From positions 1 through 64,000 of the forward strand of contig JAGATQ010000016.1 of NCBI GenBank assembly GCA_017621205.1: a stretch of 64,000 nt of DNA. The letters are read 5' to 3'. The notes beneath the pieces are model-generated. The model saw only the letters and a program-made list of their open reading frames with translations, had not been told where the DNA came from and did not search any database. Position 1 is the stretch's first letter; each line of letters begins with the position of its first letter. Origin of the DNA: Lachnospira sp. (lineage in GTDB: Bacteria; Bacillota; Clostridia; Lachnospirales; Lachnospiraceae). A program made the position numbers and the translations under genes. Positions 55,250 through 63,593 of the stretch are shown here, in pieces.

Positions 55250-55827
55250 ATGACAAGAATATGCAAATTACTAAGCATTATACTAATACTCTGTTTCTGT
55301 GTAACTTTTATACCAGATCAAAAAGCCATGGCAGCTAACAACTTGATTCATAAATCAAAAGAAGAAAGGTCTTACAAAAACTATGATGTAACTGATGATA
55401 AAATCAAAGATACTGTAAAAGTAACAGTAACGGAAAATAGGAAACATGAAAGTGATCATAGTGAAACAATGCGTATACACATTAATAATTCTGTGCTTTT
55501 TGATATATCAAATTTAGTTGATAGTGATGATGTAGGATTACATGAATTATTTCAACTTAAAAATGGTAAATTAAAAAGTATTTATGACCTTCAAACAAAT
55601 ACCTCTATGGATTATGCCAGAAATCATAGTATAGATTAACAAAAGTATCAGATAACACTATTACTGGCACTGTCTTCACACAGTTTCTTACTACTGGTGG
55701 TTTTTTAACATTTGATCTTGATATCAATATAAAGATGGTAAATTTTCAATTCCACCAATCAATCATCCTATTAAATACGTGGAAAAAAGATATAACAAGT
55801 GGACTGTAAACAGAAAAAAATATATAT
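55250..55827 (+). pseudogene. Secreted protein gene broken by two frameshifts
   Basis: The intact 5' part (55250-55639) has a signal peptide (LLSIILILCFCVTFIPDQKAMA) and a charged beta-rich domain. After the stop at 55639 coding continues in a second frame (TITGTVFTQFLTTGGFLTFDLDI, ~55645-55727). It then continues in a third frame (YKDGKFSIPPINHPIKYVE...VNRKKY, to ~55827), where an IS3 element begins. Two single-base indels therefore disrupt it. The family is not recognised. Confidence 0.65.
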
Positions 55828-55844
55828 AAGAAAGCTGGTTCAAA

Positions 55845-56801
55845 TCAATTGGCATACACATTAAATATTCTTTTGTTTTCAGGAATAGGATATTCTGCTG
55901 GCATATCAGAAGCCAGTGCTTTCTGTCGTACTTCTAATGGTGTTTTGCAGTGATATCTGTCCTGTGGACGTTCCTCACTGTAAAAACGCAGGTAATCTTT
56001 GATTGCATCTCTTAATGAAGCCTCGTCAGTTATCTCGTACATCTGGTACATTTCCGCTTTTATAATTCCCCAAAATCCTTCTGTTGGTCCATTATCAATA
56101 CAGTGTCCAACTCTGGACATAGACTGTTTCATTTCCTGTTTTTCAAGTTTCTTCTTGAATACTTTGTTTGTGTACTGGAATCCCCGGCCTGAATGAAAAA
56201 CCGGCCTGGCATCAGGTGAAGCTGCTATTGCCTGGTCAAATGTTTTAAATACCAGTCTGTTATCGTTCCTTGAACTAATAACATAAGCTACAGGATACCT
56301 GTCATACAAATCCAAAATAGCACTTAAATACAGCTTCTTTTTTTCACCGGGTACCTTAAATTCGGTCACATCAGTAACCCATTTCTGATTAGGAGCAGAT
56401 GCATAAAAGTCTCTTCGCAGTATATTTTCTGCTGTTTCATCAGGTTTTGAGTATGCATATTTTTTCTTCTTTTTACGGATAACTGAATGAATCCCCAGCT
56501 TCTTCATGATTCTATGAACCCTGTTTTTACTGTATGCAGTATGATTAAAATGATTAATCCAGGATGTCATTCGCCGGTATCCTAAGATATGGTTAAAACG
56601 TTCATCATATTCTTTAATTAGTTCTGCAAGTCTGATAGTTTCGTGTTCTGTATCAGGGATTTCCCTATGCAGCCATTTATAATAAGCAGCCCTTGATATT
56701 TCCAGTTGCCTGCACATCCACTCTATACTCCAGTTTTTCTCCGTATGATAATGTCTGACCGTCAAATATTCAGATTCATGGCGTACTTTGCCAAGCCTCA
56801 C
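55845..56801 (-). CDS. IS3 transposase orfB, catalytic Asp replaced
   Basis: 318 residues: an HTH_21 N-terminus (VHRIMKKLGIHSVIRKKKKK) and an rve core with the first Asp in WVTDVTEF and the Glu in NGPTEGFWGIIK. The second Asp is expected in HSDRGFQYT; here the sequence reads HSGRGFQYT (codon GGC), so the DDE triad is incomplete. The start is a GTG that overlaps the orfA stop (GTGA), implying coupled translation rather than a clear slippery-site frameshift. Probably inactive in transposition. Confidence 0.88.
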   Translation of the reverse strand: MRLGKVRHESEYLTVRHYHTEKNWSIEWMCRQLEISRAAYYKWLHREIPDTEHETIRLAELIKEYDERFNHILGYRRMTSWINHFNHTAYSKNRVHRIMKKLGIHSVIRKKKKKYAYSKPDETAENILRRDFYASAPNQKWVTDVTEFKVPGEKKKLYLSAILDLYDRYPVAYVISSRNDNRLVFKTFDQAIAASPDARPVFHSGRGFQYTNKVFKKKLEKQEMKQSMSRVGHCIDNGPTEGFWGIIKAEMYQMYEITDEASLRDAIKDYLRFYSEERPQDRYHCKTPLEVRQKALASDMPAEYPIPENKRIFNVYAN

Positions 56802-57496
56802 ATCCCTTCGAATTCCTTCACTTTTTTTAACAGTTCCACTACCCTGTCCTTTTCTTCTAACTGACGCTTTAACCGTAGATTTTCCCGTCTTAAACGCTCC
56901 ATTTCATCTACTTCGTCATCTGTTTTATGTCTTCCCCTTTTATCTGTTAAACCTGTTTCCCCATCAGTGTCATACTTCTTTACCCAGGAATAAACCTGGC
57001 TGTAGGAAACATCATACTTTGCTGCTGTGTTCTTATAATCACGGTTATGACTGATACAATAACCGACAATCTCTCTGCGTTCTTCAAAAGTTGTTTTTCT
57101 TCGTGCTTCTGCCATATAGACCTCCCGTTTCGGATTATAATCCTTAAGTTCTCTATTGGCATTATACTTCAAAACCCATCTTCTGAAAACCTCAGTTCCA
57201 GAGATACCATATTTGGCAGTAATGTCCATGATGGAACCTTTTCCGGTAAGGTATTCTTCAACAGCACGAATTTTTAATTCAGAGGAATAGCTTTTGTTAT
57301 GCCGGGAATTGTTAAAAGCATCAGACCCCATTATCCTGTACTTGGCAACCCATTCATTTAGCGATGAGGAGGAATGTTTTTTGACATTGTATGTTATTCC
57401 ATACTTTTCACAAACTTGAGCTGCTGAATATTTTCCGGACAGAAAATCTTCACATGCCCAGATTTTAAGTTCTATTGAAAACTTTGGTTTAGACAT
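56798..57496 (-). CDS. IS3 transposase orfA with three HTH units
   Basis: 232 residues with three consecutive helix-turn-helix units (about 1-50, 66-115, 130-178) and a C-terminal leucine zipper (MERLRRENLRLKRQLEEKD). This long form belongs to the IS150-like group. ATG 57496 has GAGG 7 bases upstream. Confidence 0.9.
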   Translation of the reverse strand: MSKPKFSIELKIWACEDFLSGKYSAAQVCEKYGITYNVKKHSSSSLNEWVAKYRIMGSDAFNNSRHNKSYSSELKIRAVEEYLTGKGSIMDITAKYGISGTEVFRRWVLKYNANRELKDYNPKREVYMAEARRKTTFEERREIVGYCISHNRDYKNTAAKYDVSYSQVYSWVKKYDTDGETGLTDKRGRHKTDDEVDEMERLRRENLRLKRQLEEKDRVVELLKKVKEFEGM

Positions 57497-57627
57497 AAAA
57501 ACACCTCTTAAATAGACTTTGTTTATTTGCCCTGTCTACTCAAGAGGTATCATATCAGGTAACAAAACTTGCGCACTTTATTTTTATGATAAGGTGCGAT
57601 ATACTCAAAGAAAGGATGAAAGGATTT

Positions 57628-58890
57628 ATGAGTACAGAACTTATGGCACCTAGAAAAAACAAACGCAATAAAGCCGGTATGGCTATTGCACAGGCGATTA
57701 TTGATGAATACCAGCCACAAACTGCTGAGGATATGCAGGCGGCTCTCAAAGATATCTTTGGACCAATGTTTGAATCCATGCTGCAAGGCGAAATGGATGC
57801 CCACCTTGGTTATGAATCCAATGATCATGGCTATAAAGCTACGAATAACCGTAGAAACGGATATAGCTATAAAACGGTTAAAACAACCTACGGGGATATT
57901 CCGGTAGATGTTCCAAGGGACAGGGATGCATCCTTTGAACCACAGGCAATACCAAAGCGTTCCAGGGATGTAAGCGGCATTGAGGATAAAGTATTATCCA
58001 TGTATGCCAAAGGCATGAGCCAGCGGGATATCGCTGATACCATTGAAGATATCTATGGATTTGAAATTTCCCATGAAACCATTTCAAACATCACAGACCG
58101 TGTGATTGAAACAGCAGATGAATTGCAGAACCGTCCGCTTAAAAAGTTTTATACCTTTTTATTTGTGGACTGTCTTTATGTCTCTGTCCGTAAAGAGATG
58201 GAAACAAAAAACTGTGCCGTTTATGTGATTCTGGGATACGACGTAAATGGGATAAAGGATATTTTAGGGATATGGATTGGCGAAGCAGAAGGAAAACACT
58301 ATTGGATGCAGATTTTTGATGAAATCAAAGCCCGTGGTGTAGAAGATGTATTGTTTATCAGCGTGGATGGTGTTTCCGGTCTGGAAGAAGGAGCAGGATC
58401 CATTTTCAAAGAAGCGGTGGTTCAACGCTGCATCGTGCATCTGATACGGAATTCCATCAAGTATATACCATCAAAGGATTACAAGGCATATACGGCACAA
58501 TTAAAGAAGGTTTATGGAGCTTCCAGCCTGAAAGCTGCAACAGCGGAATTTGAACGGTTTAAACAGGCATGGAGCCAGTATCCGGGAGCCGTTGATGTCT
58601 GGGTTCGTAACTGGCAGCATGTCGAGCAGCTATTTAATTATGGCAGTGCAGTCCGTAAGGTTATGTACACTACAAATGCCATTGAATCTGTCAATTCCAG
58701 TTTTCGGAAAGTAACGAAGAAGGGGTCATTTCCAAGTGAAGATGCCGTCAGAAAGGCACTATATTTGCGGATTACAGAGTTGTATAAAAAATGGAACGGA
58801 CGCCCGGTTCCAAACTGGGCTCTGGTCAGGAACCAGCTGGCCATGGATGATAAGATACAAGCTCGGATTCTCAAATATGAAAACTGTTAG
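57628..58890 (+). CDS. IS256-family (Mutator-type) transposase
   Basis: About 420 residues, apparently intact. Catalytic regions are FVDCLYVSVR (first Asp), SVDGVSGLEEG (second Asp) and TTNAIESVNSSFRK (Glu). It also carries the CIVHLIRNS stretch between them and an N-terminal HTH around GMSQRDIADTIEDIYGF. The start at 57628 (MSTELMAP) has AAAGG ahead; an earlier ATG at 57586 lacks a good site. Confidence 0.92.
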   Translation: MSTELMAPRKNKRNKAGMAIAQAIIDEYQPQTAEDMQAALKDIFGPMFESMLQGEMDAHLGYESNDHGYKATNNRRNGYSYKTVKTTYGDIPVDVPRDRDASFEPQAIPKRSRDVSGIEDKVLSMYAKGMSQRDIADTIEDIYGFEISHETISNITDRVIETADELQNRPLKKFYTFLFVDCLYVSVRKEMETKNCAVYVILGYDVNGIKDILGIWIGEAEGKHYWMQIFDEIKARGVEDVLFISVDGVSGLEEGAGSIFKEAVVQRCIVHLIRNSIKYIPSKDYKAYTAQLKKVYGASSLKAATAEFERFKQAWSQYPGAVDVWVRNWQHVEQLFNYGSAVRKVMYTTNAIESVNSSFRKVTKKGSFPSEDAVRKALYLRITELYKKWNGRPVPNWALVRNQLAMDDKIQARILKYENC

Positions 58891-58918
58891 AACAACTCTA
58901 AAACTGTTCCTGTAAAAA

Positions 58919-58941
58919 GGTGGTCGAATAACTCGACCACC
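58919..58941 (-). terminator. Terminator guarding the IS256 element
   Basis: A 9-bp GC-rich stem GGTGGTCGA/TCGACCACC with a 5-base loop, followed on the minus strand by TTTTTAC. It would stop transcription entering the transposase antisense from the right. On the plus strand it is a stem followed by A's, 28 bases after the transposase stop. Confidence 0.65.
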
Positions 58942-58985
58942 AAAAAAATCAAAAAACTTACACACTTTACTTGACAAACCCGTGC

Positions 58986-59078
58986 ATAGAAAAATGCCTG
59001 CACTTCAAATCGAAATGCAGGCATCATCTACACTAAATTTTAGATATTTCACCTGTCTACTTGACAAGGGGCATATCA
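58986..59078 (-). repeat. Probable IS end remnant
   Basis: The segment 59052-59078 (CCTGTCTACTTGACAAGGGGCATATCA) closely matches the outer end of the IS3 element at 57531-57558, in the same orientation. Next to it is a perfect 9-bp hairpin (ATGCCTGCA 58994-59002 with TGCAGGCAT 59016-59024) followed on the minus strand by TTTTTC. It looks like the upstream end of a second related IS whose body is gone. Confidence 0.5.
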
Positions 59079-59165
59079 AAATGTGCACCATATTTTCTTC
59101 ATAAATATTCTCCTTGTATTTACCATCGGTCTTCCTCTTCGGTCTTATTCTCTATTTTCCTGTTG

Positions 59166-59759
59166 TTAAACTTCGTCATTTAAGATATTTTTATATATTT
59201 TTTCATATTTTTGGCATATTTTCGTATAATCAACATAATCTTTTGATAATAAAAAAATAACAAAGAAACAAATTAGCATAAATATCATAATAATTGTGTC
59301 AATATATGAGAAACATATTAAATAACCATTTATAATCATGCGATTGTTAATATATGAAACTAAAGATATGAAAGAAATAATTCCAGAACCAGCCCCAACA
59401 AAAAACGATGCCAGTCTATGCACTCTATTTTCTTTCGTATAAAGAACTTTAAATTTTGAATCAACATCGCCTACTATCGTTTCCCAGCGCAATTTTTCAA
59501 AACATGGTTCTAAAAATAGCCTTATATATATTGAACAGCGTGCCATATGATATCTTCTTACATTAAGTAACCCCTGCATCGGAATAATGAATATAACAGT
59601 TAATATAAAAAAAATTGCATTATTTAATTCATATCCTAATCCAATAAGTGAAACACTTACTGTAAATATAGCAACAATTAAATTATCACACCTTTGCATT
59701 AATGTAAAAATCTCTTGTTTTATATTATTATATTCTAATTGCAATATTTCTTGTTCCAT
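59166..59759 (-). CDS. Four-helix membrane protein, SLATT-like
   Basis: 197 residues. An N-terminal amphipathic stretch is followed by two helices (about 27-45, 49-68), a cytoplasmic loop of ~45 residues with FLEPCFEKLRWET, two more helices (about 115-139, 148-172) and a basic C-terminal tail. The two-helix pairs with flanking cytoplasmic helices recall SLATT-type membrane proteins of bacterial defence loci, but no motif confirms it. It appears to stand alone between IS remnants. Confidence 0.6.
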   Translation of the reverse strand: MEQEILQLEYNNIKQEIFTLMQRCDNLIVAIFTVSVSLIGLGYELNNAIFFILTVIFIIPMQGLLNVRRYHMARCSIYIRLFLEPCFEKLRWETIVGDVDSKFKVLYTKENRVHRLASFFVGAGSGIISFISLVSYINNRMIINGYLICFSYIDTIIMIFMLICFFVIFLLSKDYVDYTKICQKYEKIYKNILNDEV

Positions 59760-60049
59760 AAGACATCTCCAATTCTACAAAATCAATTTTAAACCAAACA
59801 TACTTTTTTGAATATACTCTTCATTCATCAAGCAACTCATCGCATAACTTTTTAAGTATAATTTTTCGCCTTTCACATCAAAAATTTTGCCTATAATCTC
59901 CAACATATAATTTCTTTATGATACTCCTCTTGAAAAATAATCTTTCATTCTCTAAAGTCATTCTAAATACCTTCTAATTACTGTATTAATAACTATTTAC
60001 TTTGAATTAATATTTTTTGATTCCCACTAAAAAAATTTTCATCTTCTTT
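59760..60049. other. Non-coding AT-rich spacer
   Basis: No open frame or motif of note; no clear promoter for the membrane protein gene was placed. Confidence 0.4.
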
Positions 60050-60800
60050 CACCTTTTTACATCCCAATACTTTTTCATTTTTCATATCCGCAATTTAGCA
60101 TATTAAAACAGCTTCCCATGTGTTTATTGTCATATGACAATCTACTTTACTCATACTTGGGATAAATCCAACCTGTTTGCAGCATTCTGTAAATTCTTTT
60201 GATGTATTTGTCTATAATGCTAAAAATATAACTTTTTCATGCAGATTAATAACGAAAAATTGCAACACTTATTATCATCCGAATGAAAGAAATGTGTGAA
60301 ATCAAGGCATCATATTTTATTGATTTCCTTTGCAGTAAATTTCCAATTCTGCTTGTTTTCAAGCACTTTGTAGGATGATGCACCTTTTTCATATTTAGTT
60401 TCTTTCCTAGGTATGCATAAATTGTCTGTAAGTATCGACTTACCATGTATATAATAGGTTATTGTTATCTCGTTTTAAACTTTTGCTTTTTATTATAATA
60501 ATTAGATTTTCGTTATTTTGAGAAAATTATAATGCAAATTATGAAAATTCCACACTATTAAAACAACTAATGAATGGAATAAACGTTTCAGTATTGCTAG
60601 ATAAATCAATAAGTCGCTACTTGGTTTTCTTCACAAAGAAAGCTACATTTTTTTTGAAATTAGTTCCTTTGTGGAGTTCTGCTATTTCTTTTCGCAACCA
60701 CAGATTCTCTTTCATATATTTGTAAGCAAATTGGACTTCTTCATTTATCTGGCATTCTTCAAAAACTAACCAATCCAGTCTGATATGCTTGCTTTAAATA
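60050..60800 (-). mobile_element. Heavily decayed IS3-family element
   Basis: The minus strand shows scattered transposase fragments in different frames. An orfA tail (NEEVQFAYKYMKENLWLRK ... FKKNVAFFVKK, ~60614-60760) is followed by an orfB piece resembling SSYKVLENKQNWKFTAKEINK with a WCTDFT-like remnant (~60250-60400). A later piece, CCKQVGFIPSMSKVDC (~60130-60190), matches the usual FCKxxGxxxSMSKxxxPxDN of IS3 orfB. Many stops and shifts make it non-functional. The 201-nt open frame at 60246-60446 is part of this wreck, not a gene. Confidence 0.6.
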
Positions 60801-60971
60801 CTTTGTATTCTTTAAGTAAGACCTTTTAATTTAGGGTCTTCTTCAAAACGCTGGCATACAATTATATTTTATATATGAATGATATCCTATATGTCTTTTT
60901 CCTTCTAAAATTATATCTTATTTAGACCAAGGTGTTACAACTATAATATATTACAAGAATTTACTTAAAAT

Positions 60972-61853
60972 CTATAATTTTTCAAGCGACATATCAACTT
61001 TATCAATAGTATGTGTACCATAATTATACCTAAGATAAAACCCCTTATAAATTTCATCACAATAATGTCGTACCAATCCACATCCTGCACTATGTGTAGC
61101 ATGAGAATAGTAAATTAAAAGAATACTTTCTCCAACAACACAACCAATACAATGCCATTTACGATTAGCAAGCCTTTCAGGTGAGTGCCTTTTAATACTA
61201 CCAGATAATATATGTGAATACTCATTGTAATTTAATTGAATAATATCAATAAATCCTTGTTCTGTTATAGACTTCCATTCTCCCGAATAATAATCATTCT
61301 CAGAATTAATAATTTCCAACTTACTATTAAAATCAATTATATCTCCTACTCTTATCCATCCACCAGAAGGTGACTGTTCAATCAATGTGCGAATACTTGA
61401 TAATACAGCAGATTTAAGGTTATCTTTATTAGTCCAAAACTTAACCGTTCGTCCATCTTCAACTTTATTTTGAAAATTTTTCAAGAGTTCTTTTCCTAAC
61501 TCAGAAGATTCTGATTTTTTTTCTGGAATATTCTGAGTATCATTATTAATAAAAGCAATAATTGGCTTACCAGTAAGTAAAGCATAATCAAATTCCATTT
61601 CTATATATCCAAGTTTCCTACCTTCATCATTTATTCCCAGAGAACCATAACGTCCAGCTAAAATAAGCAAGTAATAATCACAATCATCTATTACATGTTT
61701 AATAATTTCCCATTGTGCCTTATTTGATGCTGTGAAAAGTTCCATACCAGTTGGAATACAATTAGATTCAAGCAGTGCTTGTATCACTTCTTTTCTTTCC
61801 TCTATTAAATCCTCATATGTTGAACTTACAAACACCTGATATTTCTTTTGCAT
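60972..61853 (-). CDS. DUF4062 (TIR-like) protein with unknown C-terminal domain
   Basis: About 293 residues. Residues 3-115 match DUF4062: YQVFVSSTYEDLIEERKEV, GMELFTASNKAQWEIIK, YYLLILAGRYGSL, then GYIEMEFDYA. This fold is related to TIR and nucleoside-deoxyribosyltransferase-like domains and occurs in signalling and defence proteins. The C-terminal ~100 residues (from SGEWKSI to the end) form a separate beta-rich domain with CIGCVVGESILLIYYSHATHSAGC, which I do not recognise. The start at 61853 has AGGGGG 8 bases upstream; the ATG at 61889 overlaps the previous gene. Third and last gene of the cluster. Confidence 0.78.
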   Translation of the reverse strand: MQKKYQVFVSSTYEDLIEERKEVIQALLESNCIPTGMELFTASNKAQWEIIKHVIDDCDYYLLILAGRYGSLGINDEGRKLGYIEMEFDYALLTGKPIIAFINNDTQNIPEKKSESSELGKELLKNFQNKVEDGRTVKFWTNKDNLKSAVLSSIRTLIEQSPSGGWIRVGDIIDFNSKLEIINSENDYYSGEWKSITEQGFIDIIQLNYNEYSHILSGSIKRHSPERLANRKWHCIGCVVGESILLIYYSHATHSAGCGLVRHYCDEIYKGFYLRYNYGTHTIDKVDMSLEKL

Positions 61854-61878
61854 TTCAGACACCCCCTCATTCGTTATT

Positions 61879-62565
61879 TCATTCGCCATATTTTAACTCA
61901 TATCTGATATAATCATTAACAACATGCTTAAAATCATCTATAGTAAAATCATTGAATAGTTTGGGAGAAAAGAAAATTCTTGCCATCGCAATTTGTGGAA
62001 GCAGAAAACCACTTAAAACATTTGCATTACCTGTTCTAATTAAAATATCAACTGGATAAGGAATTTCTAAATAATTGACGAATGATTCACCTGTTTTGTT
62101 AGCCTTATCTACAGCTATTTCTATTTCATTAAAAGAACTATAATTAAAGCAAAAATAAACTGTTTTTTTACCATTTGCTGTCTTTGATTCTATTATTGTG
62201 ATATATTTCAAAAATGGCTTTATATTAATATCATCTGCACTAACTATCTTAATTTTAATGTCATTTTCTATTGCATATGGTAAAAATATATTATTTAAAA
62301 ACTCCCATTCGGCAGTACAGAAATCATTTACCTCCTTGTCACTGCGTTTAAAATTTAAGGTACTTGCTAAATACACACTAAAATATTTCGTCCCTTGAGC
62401 AAAACTATAATCTATCATTTTAACAATACTGCACATAGAAACATAATAAGCTTCCAAATTAGTTTTATTATTCTTTTTTGCCCATCTTCTACCACCATCT
62501 GGAATTAGCGCAATATGTTCAGGAAAGCTCTTTACATTAGGATGGAAATTATTATTATTGTACAT
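61879..62565 (-). CDS. Divergent cis-prenyltransferase (undecaprenyl diphosphate synthase-like)
   Basis: 228 residues of the cis-IPPS fold, which extends allylic diphosphates with isopentenyl diphosphate. The first motif FPEHIALIPDGGRRWAKK keeps the catalytic Asp. A middle YLASTLNFKRSDKEV replaces the usual SxENWxRPxxEV, and ILIRTGNANVLSGFLLPQIA replaces IRTGG..RLSNFLLWQxAY. The Glu normally in AELYF that binds Mg is missing (ARIFF). It is therefore a paralogue, not the housekeeping UppS, and may be altered in activity. It follows the GT2 gene by 43 bases, with AAGGAG 5 bases from ATG. Confidence 0.82.
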   Translation of the reverse strand: MYNNNNFHPNVKSFPEHIALIPDGGRRWAKKNNKTNLEAYYVSMCSIVKMIDYSFAQGTKYFSVYLASTLNFKRSDKEVNDFCTAEWEFLNNIFLPYAIENDIKIKIVSADDINIKPFLKYITIIESKTANGKKTVYFCFNYSSFNEIEIAVDKANKTGESFVNYLEIPYPVDILIRTGNANVLSGFLLPQIAMARIFFSPKLFNDFTIDDFKHVVNDYIRYELKYGE

Positions 62566-62608
62566 AAATACTCCTTATCACTTTAACAATTTCAAAAATT
62601 AAAATATC

Positions 62609-63466
62609 TTAATTTAATGTCTTATAATTACATAAATAATAATTATTTACTTCATCTATAGAAGCTTGAAAAATATAGCTATTATATGCATTAATATAAA
62701 ATGCATAAAAATGAATATCACTTAAGATAATATCTATATCTTGATTCGTAAGTATCTTTTCTAAAAGCGTATTAAGTTTTTCATGTAAATCGTTTAACTT
62801 AAAATAAATATTATTAAGTTCAATTGCCGATGTTAGTAATGCATTCACCTCATTTGTACGTGTGCCAAGAAAACTATTATAATAATAGATAGCATTAGTA
62901 GAAATATTAAAAATAGGAATATCCATCAGAATGGAATAATTAACTAATCGATATACAATAGAATATCCTTTCGACATCAATAGATAATCGATGAGATCTT
63001 TTGACACTTTAAATGCTTTATATCCACATGCAACATCTGGTAAAAACCGACTTGAAACTTGTTTATATACAGCAGAAGCGAACGCATTTGCTATTGTTTT
63101 GCATGTAGGAATTGATATTGTTGAATCAAAACGATTCCCAAATACAATATCATAATCTTTTAGTGCATTAAGAAATTTATCTATATCATCAGGATTATGC
63201 TGACCATCTGCATCCATTAATAATACATATTTATAATCATTTTCTAGAGCATATTTAAGTCCCTCAAGAATGGCTTGAGACACGCCACAATTATAGGGCA
63301 TATTAATAACTCTAAAATTTTCTTGTTTAATTATTTCTAGTGTATTATCAGAACTACCATCATTTATCAACAAACAATTCCGTTTATATTTTTTCATCCG
63401 AAAAAGAACTGATTTAATCTGATTTGACACATTATATGCTGGAACAATAATTAAGGTCTCTTCCAT
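62609..63466 (-). CDS. GT2 glycosyltransferase, polyprenol-phosphate type without membrane tail
   Basis: 285 residues. A GT-A fold of the DPM1/GtrB-like family: ETLIIVPAYNVSNQI at the start, LLINDGSSDNTLEI near 32, the DxD-type LLMDADGQHNPDDI near 80-93 and VFGNRFD near 108. Such enzymes move a sugar from a nucleotide to polyprenyl phosphate. The C-terminal ~60 residues are helical but not membrane-spanning, unlike GtrB. First gene of a cluster with a cis-prenyltransferase, so lipid carrier and sugar transfer are encoded together. The site AAAGG precedes ATG 63466. Confidence 0.85.
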   Translation of the reverse strand: MEETLIIVPAYNVSNQIKSVLFRMKKYKRNCLLINDGSSDNTLEIIKQENFRVINMPYNCGVSQAILEGLKYALENDYKYVLLMDADGQHNPDDIDKFLNALKDYDIVFGNRFDSTISIPTCKTIANAFASAVYKQVSSRFLPDVACGYKAFKVSKDLIDYLLMSKGYSIVYRLVNYSILMDIPIFNISTNAIYYYNSFLGTRTNEVNALLTSAIELNNIYFKLNDLHEKLNTLLEKILTNQDIDIILSDIHFYAFYINAYNSYIFQASIDEVNNYYLCNYKTLN

Positions 63467-63557
63467 ATCGCTACCTTTCTAATATCTACTACCTACATCT
63501 TATAATAAACACTATAATAAATGAACTTCTCAAAATATTATTTTTATTTTCTGATTA

Positions 63558-63593
63558 ATTGTATCACATTATAGAATATTTTGTCTACAAAAT
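63558..63593 (-). promoter_or_regulatory. Promoter and palindromic operator of the GT2-prenyltransferase-DUF4062 cluster
   Basis: Minus strand TAGACA (plus 63582-63587), 18-bp spacer, TACAAT (plus 63558-63563). The -35 lies in a perfect palindrome ATTTTGT-CT-ACAAAAT (plus 63578-63593), extended by AATATT-like arms. A repressor site is likely; no regulator gene is adjacent in the window. Confidence 0.5.

Larger units (their letters stand above)
55838..57552 (-). mobile_element. IS3-family element (IS150-like)
   Basis: It holds overlapping orfA and orfB. The upstream end on the minus strand reads TGATACCTCTTGAGTAGACA (plus 57533-57552). The other end near 55838 has no matching inverted repeat that I can find, so it may be truncated; it lies against the broken secreted-protein gene. 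Confidence 0.75.
57561..58985 (+). mobile_element. IS256-family element
   Basis: It carries one complete Mutator-type transposase. The right end region is CTTACACACTTTACTTGACA (58966-58985). The left inverted repeat is not found: the sequence there (ACTTGCGCACTTTA, 57567-57580) resembles the right end in direct orientation. The left end may have been lost or replaced when the IS3 element came to lie beside it. Confidence 0.75.

Noticed and set aside
60246..60446. 66-residue open frame
   Set aside because: It lies within a decayed IS3 element; the neighbouring frame gives the transposase-like residues.
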